Counted from the first letter of the stretch, positions 11,711 through 20,904 are shown. The stretch is DNA of 64,000 nucleotides from Castellaniella sp049650445 (GCF_049650445.1 NZ_JBASAD010000038.1:62001-126000); one strand, 5' to 3'. Numbers and translations: made by a program. Notes: a model not told the origin generated them from the sequence alone.

Positions 11711-12550
11711 TCAGTTGTCCAGCCGTACGGTCTTGGCCTCGACGCGGCCGCGCAGCCATTCCAGGGCCAGCAGCAGCGCCGTCGAGAACAGGATCAGGAT
11801 GGTGGCCACGGCGGCGATCACCGGGCTGATGTTCTCGCGGATGCCGGTGAACATCTGGCGCGGCAGCGTGACCTGCTCGGGGCCTGCCAGGAACAGCGTG
11901 ATCACGATTTCGTCGAATGCCGTGGCGAAGGCGAACAGGGCGCCGGCGATGACGCCGGGTGCGATGATGGGCAGCGTCACGCGGAAGAAGGACTGGACGG
12001 GGCCGGCACCCAGGCTGTAGCTGGCGCGCAGCAGGTTGGGATCGAAGCCCTGCAGGGTGGCCGAGACGGTGGTGACCACGAAGGGGGCGCCTATCGCGGC
12101 CAGGGCCAGGATCAGGCCGCCGTAGCTGTTGACCAGGCCGTAGGGCGCGAAGAACAGGTAGATGCCCAGGCCGGTCACCACCAGCGGCACGATCATCGGC
12201 GAAATCAGCACCGCCATCAGCAGGCCCTTGCCGGGAAATTGAGCGCGATGCAGGCCGGCTGCGGCCAGCGTCCCCAGAACGGTGGCCAGCAGGGTGGCGG
12301 CGGGGGCAACGATGAAGCTGTTGGTGGTCGCCCGGGCCCAGTCGTCCGACTGGAACAGGGCTTCGTACCAGCGTAGCGAGAAGGACTCGATGGGGTAGAG
12401 CAGCATCGAACTCTGGTTGAACGACAGCGGGACGATCACCAGGATCGGCAGCAGCAGGAACACCAGGAGCAGCACACACAGGATGCGCAGCGTGTAGTGC
12501 CAGGTGCGCTCGGTCAGCGACAGGTAGGGCGGGAATTCGGTCTTGAACAT
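11711..12550 (-). CDS. ABC transporter permease, spermidine/putrescine type (PotC/PotI-like)
   Basis: Inner-membrane permease of a polyamine/opine-type importer, 279 residues with about six hydrophobic segments. The first spans about 20-45 (LRILCVLLLVFLLLPILVIV). The EAA loop with a conserved glycine (LRASYSLGAGPVQSFFRVTLP) contacts the ATPase. It is the last gene of gabT-ATPase-binding protein-permease-permease. It starts 10 bases after the stop of the other permease. Confidence 0.9.
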   Translation of the reverse strand: MFKTEFPPYLSLTERTWHYTLRILCVLLLVFLLLPILVIVPLSFNQSSMLLYPIESFSLRWYEALFQSDDWARATTNSFIVAPAATLLATVLGTLAAAGLHRAQFPGKGLLMAVLISPMIVPLVVTGLGIYLFFAPYGLVNSYGGLILALAAIGAPFVVTTVSATLQGFDPNLLRASYSLGAGPVQSFFRVTLPIIAPGVIAGALFAFATAFDEIVITLFLAGPEQVTLPRQMFTGIRENISPVIAAVATILILFSTALLLALEWLRGRVEAKTVRLDN

Positions 12551-12560
12551 GTCTGTCCTC

Positions 12561-13796
12561 TCAGTTCAGGGCCAGTTCCTTGCCGGAGATTCGGCGGTAC
12601 AGGGCGTAGAGCAGCAGGGTGGCCACCAGCAGGATCAGGCCCAGCGCGCTGGCCATGCCCCAGTTGATGGTCTGGTTGGTGAAGTAGGCGACGTAGTAGC
12701 TGATCATCTGGTCGCCGGCACCGCCCAGCAGGGCCGGCGTGATGTAGTAACCAATGGCGATGATGAACACCAGCAGCGATCCGGCGGCGATGCCGGGGTA
12801 GGTCTGCGGCACGTACACGCGCCAGAAAGCGGCGAACGGATGGCTGCCCAGAGAGATGGCGGCGCGCTGATAGCTGGGGGGCACCGACTGCATGACGCTG
12901 TACAGGGGCAGCACCATGAAGGGCAGCAGGATGTGGACCATGGCGATGTAGACGCCCAGGCGGTTGAACAGCAGGGGCAGGGGTTCGGAGATCAGGCCCA
13001 GGTCGCCCAGGGCGCTGTTGATCAGGCCTTCGCGCTGCAGCAGCACCACCCAGGCGGCGATGCGCACCAGCACCGAGGTCCAGAAGGGGATCAGGATGCA
13101 GATCAGGACCAGGTTGGCGCGCCGTTTGGGCAGACGCGTGATCCAGTAGGCCAGGGGGTAGCCCAGTGCGAGGGCGACCAGGGTGACCACCAGGCTCATG
13201 ATGAAGGTGCGCGAAAAGATTTCCTGGAAGGCGGAGGTGCCCTCGGGCGCCGCCACGATCGAGCCGTTCTCGTCGAGTTTCAGGTCCAGAGACGCCAGCA
13301 GGTAGTAGGGCGTCCAGGCCTTGTCGTTGTTGGCGATGACCCGCCAGTAGGCGGGTTCGGCCCAGCGTTTGTCCAGATCGGTCAGTTGTGCGCGGGCGTC
13401 GGCGGCGTCGGCCGCCTGGATCGGCATATGGCGCAGGGTCTTGAAGATCAGCGAGCGGTAGCCGGCGATCTCGTAGTTCAGGCGGCGGGCGAGTTCGCCT
13501 GCAGCAGGAGAGCTTTTGGCGTTTGTCAGGTCCTGGGCCAGCGCCTGGAAGGCCGTGTCAGGCGGCGTGGCCTGGCCGTCCCATTGGGAGAGCGCCTGCA
13601 GGGTATGGGGCAGGGTGTCGATGACTTCGGGATTGTCGGCGGCGCGTGTCAACAGGGCCGCGATCGGGATCACGAAGATCGCCAGCAGGAACAGGGCCAG
13701 GGGCCCGACCAGCAGGAGGGCGCGCCCGGTCTCGCGTCGCTGCGTGGCGCGCATCGAGCGCCGGATGGCACCGGGGTCGTCTAAGGTCGTGTCCAT
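12561..13796 (-). CDS. ABC transporter permease, spermidine/putrescine type (PotB/PotH-like) with long periplasmic insert
   Basis: Partner permease, 411 residues from ATG 13796 (MDTTLDDPG), which has AAGGAAAA upstream; a TTG at 13817 is the alternative. After the first membrane segment (about 30-52) comes roughly 150 residues of soluble sequence before the second, rich in Ala, Asp and Leu. The remaining five membrane segments follow, with the EAA loop YQRAAISLGSHPFAAFWRVY. PotB-type permeases are usually near 280-300 residues, so the insert accounts for the extra length. I know similar long forms in Burkholderiales but not a function for the insert. Confidence 0.88.
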   Translation of the reverse strand: MDTTLDDPGAIRRSMRATQRRETGRALLLVGPLALFLLAIFVIPIAALLTRAADNPEVIDTLPHTLQALSQWDGQATPPDTAFQALAQDLTNAKSSPAAGELARRLNYEIAGYRSLIFKTLRHMPIQAADAADARAQLTDLDKRWAEPAYWRVIANNDKAWTPYYLLASLDLKLDENGSIVAAPEGTSAFQEIFSRTFIMSLVVTLVALALGYPLAYWITRLPKRRANLVLICILIPFWTSVLVRIAAWVVLLQREGLINSALGDLGLISEPLPLLFNRLGVYIAMVHILLPFMVLPLYSVMQSVPPSYQRAAISLGSHPFAAFWRVYVPQTYPGIAAGSLLVFIIAIGYYITPALLGGAGDQMISYYVAYFTNQTINWGMASALGLILLVATLLLYALYRRISGKELALN

Positions 13797-13862
13797 GGCA
13801 GGGTTTTCCTTGGTCAAGCGCTGGGGGCCGGCGCCCAGCCGGCCCCCAGGCGAATCAACAGA

Positions 13863-14906
13863 TCAGCGGGCGGCCCAGGCCGTGAAGCGCTGTTCAAGTT
13901 CTTCGCCGTGGTCGGTCCAGAATTCCAGATCGTTGAACAGGGCGTTGCGGGCGTTGGCCGGAGAATTGGGCACATTGGCCAGCACCTCGGGCTTGAGCAT
14001 GCCGATGGCCTCTTTGCTGACCGGTCCGTAGGCGATGTGCTCCGAATAGGACGCCTGCGCCTTGGGTGAGCTGGCGTAGCGGATGAACTCGATCGCCTGG
14101 TCCTTGTTCGGCGAGCCGGCGGGGATGACCCAGTAGTCGAAGTCGTAGACGCTGCCGGCCCAGACGACCTTCAGGGGCCGGCCTTCGCGCTGCGCGGCGT
14201 CGATGCGGCCGTTGTAGGCGGCGGACATGACGACGTCGCCGGCCGACAGCATCTGCGGCGGCTGGGCGCCGGCTTCCCACCACTGGACGTGGGGCTTGAT
14301 TTCGTCGAGCTTCTTGAAGGCGCGGTCCACGCCTTCGGGCGTCGCCAGCACCTTGTAGACGTCCTGCGGCGGCACGCCGTCGGCCATCAGGGCGAATTCG
14401 ACGTTGTAGTGTGCGCCCTTGCGCAGGCCGCGCTTGCCGGGGAATTTCTTCACATCCCAGAAATCGGCCCAGCCGGTCGGCGGGGTCTTCAGGGTGTCGG
14501 CGTTGTAGGCCAGGACGGTGGACCAGACGAAGGTGCCCACGCCGCAGTATTTCAGGGCGCCGCGCACCATGTCGGCCTTGTTCAGGATGGTGCCCCAGTC
14601 GATGTTCTCGTACAAGCCCTCGTCGCAGCCGCGACCCAGATCGCCGGTCTCGACTTCGACGGCGTCCCAGACGACGTTTTTCGACTGGACCATGGCCTTG
14701 ACCTTGGCCTGCTCGCCGTTATAGGCCACGGGGATGACCTTTTTGCCGGTTTCTTTTTCGTAGGGCTGGATGAAAGCGGCGTTCTGGGCGTCGCCGTTGG
14801 CGCCGCCAAAGTTCACGACCGTCAGGTCGCGGGCCTGGGCGGGCGCCTGGGCCAGTGCCAGGGGTAGCGCGAGGGCCAGAGCCGTCAGCAGAGTCTGGTT
14901 TTTCAT
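13863..14906 (-). CDS. ABC transporter periplasmic substrate-binding protein (polyamine/GABA type)
   Basis: Periplasmic receptor of the importer, 347 residues. The signal peptide (about 1-25, ending APAQA) is followed by RDLTVVNFGGANGDAQ, a start typical of PotD/PotF-like class 1 binding proteins. The WDAVEVETGDLGRGCDEGLY and FGPV-like AYGPVSKEAIGML segments also fit the family. The ligand cannot be read from sequence; linkage to gabT suggests an amine or amino acid such as putrescine, GABA or 5-aminovalerate (inference). It sits between the ATPase and the permease genes. Confidence 0.88.
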   Translation of the reverse strand: MKNQTLLTALALALPLALAQAPAQARDLTVVNFGGANGDAQNAAFIQPYEKETGKKVIPVAYNGEQAKVKAMVQSKNVVWDAVEVETGDLGRGCDEGLYENIDWGTILNKADMVRGALKYCGVGTFVWSTVLAYNADTLKTPPTGWADFWDVKKFPGKRGLRKGAHYNVEFALMADGVPPQDVYKVLATPEGVDRAFKKLDEIKPHVQWWEAGAQPPQMLSAGDVVMSAAYNGRIDAAQREGRPLKVVWAGSVYDFDYWVIPAGSPNKDQAIEFIRYASSPKAQASYSEHIAYGPVSKEAIGMLKPEVLANVPNSPANARNALFNDLEFWTDHGEELEQRFTAWAAR

Positions 14907-14941
14907 GGGATGTCTCCTGTGTTGTCGTAGGAATAGGAATA

Positions 14942-16033
14942 TCAGGGGAGGAAAACGCGGACGTGCCCGGGATCGATCCGGAGAGGGATTCGGGTTCCGG
15001 GTGCATGCGACCCGGCGTCCGCGGCCAGGGGCATTTTGACGAAGAAGGTGTCACCGCCGTCCAGGCGGCAGCGCAGGCGGACGTGGTCGCCGAAGTAGAC
15101 CTCGTCGACCGTCTGGGCCTGGAATCCGTTGTCGCTGCCCGGCGGAGCGGGCATGACGCGTTCCGGGCGCATCGCCACGACGCAGGGGGCGCCGGCCTGC
15201 AGGCCCTGGACGTTGAGACCGCGCAGCAGCGTGCCGCCGGCCAGTTCGACCTGGCACAGTTCGCCTTCGATGGCGCGCACGGTGCCGGGGAACTGGTTGC
15301 TGTCGCCCACGAAGCCCGCGACGAAGCGGTTGCACGGGGTCTCGTACAGCGTGTCGGCGGCGCAGACCTGCTGGATGACGCCCTGGTTGAACACCGCGAT
15401 GCGGTTGCTCATGGTCAGGGCTTCGCTCTGGTCGTGGGTGACGTAGACGAAGGTGATGCCCAGTTGCCGGTGCAGCGCCTTGAGTTCGAGCTGCATGTGT
15501 TCGCGCAACTGCTTGTCCAGCGCGCCCAGTGGTTCGTCCATGAGGACGATCTTGGGCTGGAAGACCAGCGCACGCGCCAGGGCGATGCGCTGCTGCTGGC
15601 CACCTGAAAGTTGGGCGGGGTAGCGTTTGGCGAAGTCCTGCATCTGCACCATGGACAGGGCTTCGTGGATGCGCTGCGCACGTTGTGCGGCGGGCATCTT
15701 GCGGACCTTCAGGGGGTATTCCAGATTGCGTTCGACCGTCATGTGGGGGAACAGCGCGTAATTCTGGAACACCATGCCCAGGTTGCGGTGGTGCGGCGGG
15801 ACGTCGTTCAGGCGGCGTCCTTCCAGGACGATGTCGCCCCGCGTCGGGGATTCGAAGCCGGCAAGCATCATCAGACAGGTGGTCTTGCCCGAGCCGGAGG
15901 GACCGAGCAGGGACAGGAACTCGCCGGGGTGGATGTCCAGATTGAGATCACGGACAACCAGGTTGCTGCCATCGTAGGATTTCTGAACGCCCTGGAAGCG
16001 GACCAGGGGTTCGGGGGCGGGAACTGCGGACAT
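14942..16033 (-). CDS. ABC transporter ATP-binding protein (PotA-like)
   Basis: ATPase of the importer, 363 residues. Walker A is GPSGSGKTT, the Q-loop is in VFQNYALFPHMTV, the ABC signature is LSGGQQQRIALARAL, Walker B is IVLMDEPLGALD, and the switch His is in YVTHDQSEAL. The C-terminal 110 residues form a TOBE domain, as in PotA. A TTG three codons upstream abuts the GGAGG site; ATG 16033 is nine bases from it and is preferred. The gene is second in the gabT operon. Confidence 0.92.
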   Translation of the reverse strand: MSAVPAPEPLVRFQGVQKSYDGSNLVVRDLNLDIHPGEFLSLLGPSGSGKTTCLMMLAGFESPTRGDIVLEGRRLNDVPPHHRNLGMVFQNYALFPHMTVERNLEYPLKVRKMPAAQRAQRIHEALSMVQMQDFAKRYPAQLSGGQQQRIALARALVFQPKIVLMDEPLGALDKQLREHMQLELKALHRQLGITFVYVTHDQSEALTMSNRIAVFNQGVIQQVCAADTLYETPCNRFVAGFVGDSNQFPGTVRAIEGELCQVELAGGTLLRGLNVQGLQAGAPCVVAMRPERVMPAPPGSDNGFQAQTVDEVYFGDHVRLRCRLDGGDTFFVKMPLAADAGSHAPGTRIPLRIDPGHVRVFLP

Positions 16034-16102
16034 CGGGAGCAACCTCCGGAATGGATGAAGGGGAGCCAGAACGGGTCAGGGGCTGGGGGGCGCGGGACCC
16101 TG

Positions 16103-17362
16103 CTAGGCCATGGCTTCCTTGAGGATAGCCAAACCTTCTTCCAGCAGGCCATCCGGGATTGTCAGGGGAAACAGGAATCGAATGACGTTGCCGTAAGCGC
16201 CGCAGGTGAGCAGGATCAAGCCGTGCTCCAATGCGCGGCGCTGGATGCGGACGGCGCTGTCGGGGTCGGGACGACCGTCGGGATGGCGAAACTCGGCGGC
16301 GACCATGGCGCCCAGGCCACGGATCTCGGCCACGTGCGGGTGTGCGAAGCCGGCCAGGGCCTGGCGCAGGCGCGCACCCAGGCTTTCGGCGCGTGCGATC
16401 AGTTGTTCTTCGTCGATCACGTCCAGTACGGCCAGGGCGGCGGCGATGGCCAGCGGGTTGCCTGCATAGGTGCCGCCCAGCGAGCCGCGCGGTGCGGCGT
16501 CCATCAGTTCGGCCCGGCCGCAGACGCCGGACAGCGGCATGCCGCCGGCCAGGCTCTTGGCCATGGTGATCAGGTCCGGCATCACGCCGGAATGCTCGAT
16601 GGCGAACATCTTGCCCGTGCGGGCAAAACCGGTCTGGACTTCGTCGACGATCAGCAGAATGCCGTGGGTGTCGCAGCGTTCGCGCAAGGCCCGCAGCAGT
16701 TCCGGCGGGGCGACGTTGAAACCGCCTTCGCCCTGGACCGGCTCGATGACGATGGCCGCCACCCGGTTCGGGCTGATGTCGGCCTTGAACAGCAGATCCA
16801 GCGCGCGCAGGGCGTCCTGCGTGGTGATGCCGTCCAGCGGGTTGGGGAAGGGGATATGGTAGACCTCGGCCGGCAGCGGGCCGAAGTCCTGTTTGTAGGG
16901 GGCGACCTTGCCGGTCAGGGCCATGCCCATGAAGGTGCGGCCGTGGAATGCGCCGGAAAAGGCGATGACCCCGGTGCGCCCGGTGGCAACGCGCGCGATC
17001 TTGACGGCGTTTTCCAGGGCCTCGGCGCCGGTCGTGAAGAAGGCGGTTTTCTTGGGATGATCGCCGGGCGTCAGGCGGTTGATGCGCTCGGCCAGTTCCA
17101 CGTAGGAGCCATAGGGCGCGACCTGGAAAGCCGTGTGGGTGAAAGAGTCCAGTTGTGCGCGGATGGCTTCGACGATGCGCGGATGGCGGTGGCCGGTGTT
17201 GGCCACGGCGATGCCGGCCGCAAAGTCGATGTAGCGCCGGCCTTCCACGTCCCACAGTTCGGCGTTCAGGGCGCGGTCGGCGTAGAAATCGCAGGTGATG
17301 CCGATGCCGTCGGGAATGGCCGCGTTCTTGCGGGCCTGCAATTGCTGATTCAGTCCAGTCAC
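16103..17362 (-). CDS. gabT: 4-aminobutyrate aminotransferase (class III PLP enzyme)
   Basis: PLP-dependent transaminase expected to convert 4-aminobutyrate (and often 5-aminovalerate) plus 2-oxoglutarate to the semialdehyde and glutamate. The product is 419 residues. Key segments are FFTTGAEALENAVKIAR (cofactor phosphate site), SGAFHGRTFMGMALTGK, EPVQGEGGFNVAP, DEVQTGFARTGKMFA and the Schiff-base lysine in TMAKSLAGGMP. It is the first gene of an operon with a polyamine-type ABC importer and is divergent from a MocR-family regulator, the usual control of gab genes. No succinate-semialdehyde dehydrogenase lies nearby. Confidence 0.94.
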   Translation of the reverse strand: MTGLNQQLQARKNAAIPDGIGITCDFYADRALNAELWDVEGRRYIDFAAGIAVANTGHRHPRIVEAIRAQLDSFTHTAFQVAPYGSYVELAERINRLTPGDHPKKTAFFTTGAEALENAVKIARVATGRTGVIAFSGAFHGRTFMGMALTGKVAPYKQDFGPLPAEVYHIPFPNPLDGITTQDALRALDLLFKADISPNRVAAIVIEPVQGEGGFNVAPPELLRALRERCDTHGILLIVDEVQTGFARTGKMFAIEHSGVMPDLITMAKSLAGGMPLSGVCGRAELMDAAPRGSLGGTYAGNPLAIAAALAVLDVIDEEQLIARAESLGARLRQALAGFAHPHVAEIRGLGAMVAAEFRHPDGRPDPDSAVRIQRRALEHGLILLTCGAYGNVIRFLFPLTIPDGLLEEGLAILKEAMA

Positions 17363-17992
17363 GAATGTCTCCGCTGAGAGGGGATGGTTCTTCTTTTTTG
17401 GCTAATATACTGTCATTTTGGTTTGATAAATAGGTCCATTTGATTATTATTAATGGGGCCAATTAATCAGAATCAGGGGCTTTCAAGGAATTTCCTTGGA
17501 AATTCAGACGGTAGCGTATGGACCTGGGATTTTCCCTTATCTTCGATGATCAACGGGGGCCAATTGTGAGGCTTGTAGGGGAGCCCCTGATAGTGGCGGG
17601 GGCCGAAGGGGCGCCACGAGGGCCTTGAGGGCCCCCCGGGGATTCCCGATGTCTCTCATTCTAGGCTGGACTGATGCAATCCGGAATTCGCATCAGCAAC
17701 GAGCGCATGCATGGCTGAGGAGACAATGAACATGGCGGAGGCCGAGAAAGAGGCCAGGATCATTCCGGGCCGGTCGCCGAAGAGGGCGTTGTTGTAGTCG
17801 CAGGCGGCGCCTGGTTCCCTGGACTCAGGATTTGGCCCCGGAGAAAATGGACACCCAGGGGACAATGTGTGGATGTTGCGCGAACAACGCTGTCAGGATC
17901 TCGCATGCCTATTTCCCCAGAAGGCGGTTTCCCCTATACTGTGCATATGGTTCTTTGTTTAAACCATTTTATTAAAAATCAATGGGGCCAAT
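17363..17992. other. 630-base divergent regulatory region between gabT and gabR-like gene
   Basis: It holds no convincing gene and is AT-rich next to both genes. The decamer GGGGCCAATT occurs at 17455-17464, 17556-17565 and 17984-17993 in one orientation, with a one-mismatch inverted copy at 17830-17839. ATGGTTCTT is also repeated (17384 and 17947), and ATGGTT pairs with AACCAT at 17947-17967. A minus-strand reading at 17656-17865 has a short hydrophobic stretch but no ribosome site. The central 250 bases contain only GC-rich hairpins. Confidence 0.6.
17436..17464 (-). promoter_or_regulatory. Putative MocR/GabR operator on the gabT side
   Basis: CCATT at 17436-17440 and AATGG at 17452-17456 form an inverted pair 11 bases apart; the second arm continues as AATGGGGCCAATT. 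The same composite motif recurs before gabR at 17964-17993 with a 12-base gap. Its position about 75-100 bases before gabT fits an activator or repressor site. The assignment to the adjacent regulator is inference. Confidence 0.5.
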
Positions 17993-17993
17993 T
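17964..17993 (+). promoter_or_regulatory. Putative autoregulatory operator overlapping the gabR start
   Basis: CCATT (17964-17968), a 12-base spacer, then AATGGGGCCAATT, matching the composite element on the gabT side. The final T of the repeat is the first base of the proposed TTG start codon. Binding here would occlude both promoter and translation start, consistent with autorepression common in the MocR family. Confidence 0.5.
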
Positions 17994-19480
17994 TGGAATC
18001 CTTTGTTCTATCAGAGTGGCTACAGCAGCACTTCGCTCCCACGGGCGATAGTCCTGCTTATCAACGCCTCTATGTGATGATCAGTAGGGCCATTCTTGAG
18101 GGGCGTATGGCCGCAGGCGCGCGCCTGCCCTCCACGCGTGATCTGGCCGCCGATCTGGGCATTGCGCGCAATACCGTGCTGCAGGTCTACGATCAGTTGA
18201 CCGAAGAAGGCTATGTGCATGCAGGGGTAGGGCGGGGAACCTATGTGCAGGACATCAGCCAGGACGTGCTCGAAGTCCCCGCGCAGGGCGAGGCCGACGA
18301 TGCCCAGGCTGCTTCGGGTCCAGCGCAGCACCTGTCGCGCCGCGGCAGCACACTGCTGTCGCATCTGGGGTTTTCCAATCGCCAGTCGGGTGCTTTCATG
18401 CCGGGCATTCCGGATGTGCGCGAGTTCCCGCTGAAGACCTGGGCACGCATCCAGAACCGCCAGTGGCGCGAAGGGCCCTGGGATCTGATGCGCTATGCGC
18501 CGGCGGGCGGCTACGGCCCCCTGCGTCAGGCTTTATCCGATTATCTCGGCAGTGTGCGTTCCGTGCGCAGCACGGCCGCCCAGGTCATCATGACCACGGG
18601 CATCCACCAGGGCATCGACGTCACCATCCGCTTGCTGTGCGACCCGGGCGATACTGTCTGGATCGAGGAGCCCGCTTATTGGGGGGTGCGCAATCTGCTG
18701 GCATCCGCCGGCCTGAAGCTCGTGCCGCTGCCGGTCGACGACGAAGGCCTGGGGCTGGGCGAGATCGAGCACTCCCGCCCGCCGCGCCTGATCGTGGTGG
18801 CGCCTTCGCACCAATATCCTCTGGGCATGGTGATGAGCCTGGCGCGCCGGCGCATGCTGCTCGATTATGCGCGCCAGCACGCCTGCTGGATTCTGGAGGA
18901 TGACTACGACAGCGAATTTCGCTACGGCAGCCGTCCCCTGCCGTCTCTGCAAGGCATGGACGAGGACGGGTGCGTGCTGTACGCCGGCAGTTTCAGCAAG
19001 ACCCTGTGCCCGGGCCTGAGGGTCGGTTTCCTCGTCGTGCCCGAGGCGCTTGCCGCGGCTTTTGCCAATGCGGTGGCCGAACTCTACCGCGAGGGCAACA
19101 TGATGACGCATGCGGTCCTGGCGGAATTCATCCGCGAGGACCACCTCGGATCGCATATCCGCCGGGTCCGGCGCCGGTATGCGGAACGGCGCGCCTGTTT
19201 GATTGAAGAAATCCACCGACATTTCGGCGACACGCTGGAGATCGTGGGCGATGACGCGGGCCTGCACCTGATCCTGGCCCTGCCCGATGGCGTGGACGAC
19301 ATCATGGTCGAACGGGACGCCTTGCAGCAAGGCGGCGTGGTGACGCGTCCGTTGAGCACCTATTACATGGACCGGGCGCATGCCCGGCCCGGCTTGCTGC
19401 TGGGGTACGCGGGAGCGACCCCGGATGAAATCCGGCCCGCCTTCGAGGCCTTGGCGCGCGTGATCCGCCGCTACGTCTGA
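17993..19480 (+). CDS. MocR/GabR-family transcriptional regulator (GntR HTH plus aminotransferase fold)
   Basis: A 495-residue fusion of an N-terminal winged helix (about 20-85, LPSTRDLAADLGIARNTVLQVYDQL) to a class I aminotransferase-like domain (about 120-495). The PLP lysine motif is AGSFSKTLCPGLRVGF, and DDYDSEFRY is the usual MocR cofactor-binding segment. Such proteins sense amines or PLP and do not catalyse transamination. The start is taken as TTG 17993 (MESFVLSEWLQ), matching the family N-terminus; only GGGG of the operator precedes it as a possible ribosome site. It is divergent from gabT and is followed 62 bases later by a second aminotransferase gene. I call it GabR-like from context; the effector is unknown. 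Confidence 0.88.
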   Translation: MESFVLSEWLQQHFAPTGDSPAYQRLYVMISRAILEGRMAAGARLPSTRDLAADLGIARNTVLQVYDQLTEEGYVHAGVGRGTYVQDISQDVLEVPAQGEADDAQAASGPAQHLSRRGSTLLSHLGFSNRQSGAFMPGIPDVREFPLKTWARIQNRQWREGPWDLMRYAPAGGYGPLRQALSDYLGSVRSVRSTAAQVIMTTGIHQGIDVTIRLLCDPGDTVWIEEPAYWGVRNLLASAGLKLVPLPVDDEGLGLGEIEHSRPPRLIVVAPSHQYPLGMVMSLARRRMLLDYARQHACWILEDDYDSEFRYGSRPLPSLQGMDEDGCVLYAGSFSKTLCPGLRVGFLVVPEALAAAFANAVAELYREGNMMTHAVLAEFIREDHLGSHIRRVRRRYAERRACLIEEIHRHFGDTLEIVGDDAGLHLILALPDGVDDIMVERDALQQGGVVTRPLSTYYMDRAHARPGLLLGYAGATPDEIRPAFEALARVIRRYV

Positions 19481-19542
19481 CGAGTAGGGCTGCTCTTTTG
19501 ATTTTTGACCGATAGAAGACCGTACCTGAAGGAAACCTGGAT

Positions 19543-20904
19543 ATGACGCAGAACGACACCCTGGCACGCAGCGATGTGGCCTATCAGTTCCACTCTTACA
19601 CCAATGCCCAGAGGCATCACGAGGAGGGCCCCTGCATCATGGATCGCGGCAACGGCATCCACGTGTACGACACCGAGGGCAAGGAATATATCGAGGGCAT
19701 GGCGGGGTTGTGGAGCGTGGCGGTGGGCTTCAGCGAGCCCCGGCTGGCGCAGGTGGCCTATGAGCAGATGCAGCGTCTGCCCTTCTACCATACCTTCACC
19801 CACAAGGCGAACGTGCCGTCCATCCAGTTGGCCGAGAAGCTGATCGGCCTGACGGGCGGGCGCATGGCACAGGCCTTTTTCACCAATTCCGGGTCGGAAG
19901 CCAATGACACCATCGTCAAGATGGTCTGGTATTACAACAACGCCCTGGGTCGTCCGGAAAAGAAGAAGATCATTGCCCGCCAGCGCGGCTACCACGGGGT
20001 GACGGTCGCCTCGGCCAGCCTGACGGGCCTGGCGGGCAATCACCGCAGCTTCGACCTGCCTTTGCCGCGCATCCTGCACACGCGCTGCCCGCACTGGTAC
20101 CGTGAAGGCCTGCCGGGCGAGACCGAGACCGCCTTTGCCGACCGGCTGGCGGCCGAACTGGAGGCGCTGATCCTGGCCGAGGGCCCGGAGACGGTGGCGG
20201 CCTTCATCGGCGAGCCCGTCATGGGTGCGGGTGGGGTGGTCGTGCCGCCCGAGACCTATTGGTCGAAGATGCAGGCCGTGTGCCGCAAGTACGACGTGTT
20301 GCTGGTTGCCGACGAGGTCATCACCGGCTTCGGGCGCACGGGGCGGATGTTCGCCTCGGACCTGTTCGGCATCGAGCCCGATTTCATGACCCTGTCCAAG
20401 CAGCTCACGTCTTCGTACCAGCCCCTGGCCGCCGTGCTGATGAACGAGCGCGTGGCCTCGGTGCTCACCCGCCACAGCGGTGAACTGGGCACCTTCGGTC
20501 ATGGCTACACCGCCAGCGGCCATCCGGTGGCCTCGGCCGTGGCGCTGGAGAACATCCGCATCATCGAGGAGCGCGGACTGGTGGACAACGCGGCCGCAGC
20601 GGGCGCCGTGCTGCAGCGCCGGTTGCGGGAACTGGCGGATCATCCGCTGGTGGGCGAGGTGCGGGGCATCGGTCTGATCGCGGCCGTGGAACTGGTGGCC
20701 GACAAGGCCTTGAAGACGCCGTTCGATCCTCTGGGCAAGGTCGGCGCCCAGGTCGTGCGTCAGGCGCAGGACAATGGTCTGATCCTGCGCGGCATCCAGG
20801 ACAGTGTGGCCTTCTGCCCGCCGCTCATCATCACTGAAGCCCAGGTCGAGACGCTGGCGGATCGCTTCGCGCAGTCGCTGGACGAGGTGGCGAAGACGAT
20901 GTAA
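19543..20904 (+). CDS. Class III aminotransferase (omega-amino acid or polyamine:pyruvate type)
   Basis: A 453-residue PLP enzyme. Diagnostic segments: FFTNSGSEANDTIVKMVWYYNN, RGYHGVTVASASLTGL, GEPVMGAGGVVVPP, ADEVITGFGRTGRMFA and the Schiff-base lysine in TLSKQLTSSYQPLAA. The sequence resembles SpuC/putrescine- or beta-alanine:pyruvate aminotransferases more than GabT, so an omega-amine donor with pyruvate as acceptor is likely (inference). It lies downstream of the MocR-type regulator on the same strand. An AAGGAAA site precedes ATG 19543. Confidence 0.88.
   Translation: MTQNDTLARSDVAYQFHSYTNAQRHHEEGPCIMDRGNGIHVYDTEGKEYIEGMAGLWSVAVGFSEPRLAQVAYEQMQRLPFYHTFTHKANVPSIQLAEKLIGLTGGRMAQAFFTNSGSEANDTIVKMVWYYNNALGRPEKKKIIARQRGYHGVTVASASLTGLAGNHRSFDLPLPRILHTRCPHWYREGLPGETETAFADRLAAELEALILAEGPETVAAFIGEPVMGAGGVVVPPETYWSKMQAVCRKYDVLLVADEVITGFGRTGRMFASDLFGIEPDFMTLSKQLTSSYQPLAAVLMNERVASVLTRHSGELGTFGHGYTASGHPVASAVALENIRIIEERGLVDNAAAAGAVLQRRLRELADHPLVGEVRGIGLIAAVELVADKALKTPFDPLGKVGAQVVRQAQDNGLILRGIQDSVAFCPPLIITEAQVETLADRFAQSLDEVAKTM

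Noticed and set aside
17570..17650. GC-rich dyads in the gabT/gabR gap as a terminator or attachment site
   Set aside because: They are short, lack T-runs and have no flanking integrase or repeat partner.
17656..17865. 69-codon minus-strand ORF with a hydrophobic stretch (MILASFSASAMFIVSSAM)
   Set aside because: No ribosome site, no recognisable family, and it lies in a regulatory gap. It could be a relic of a membrane protein gene, but I cannot support that.
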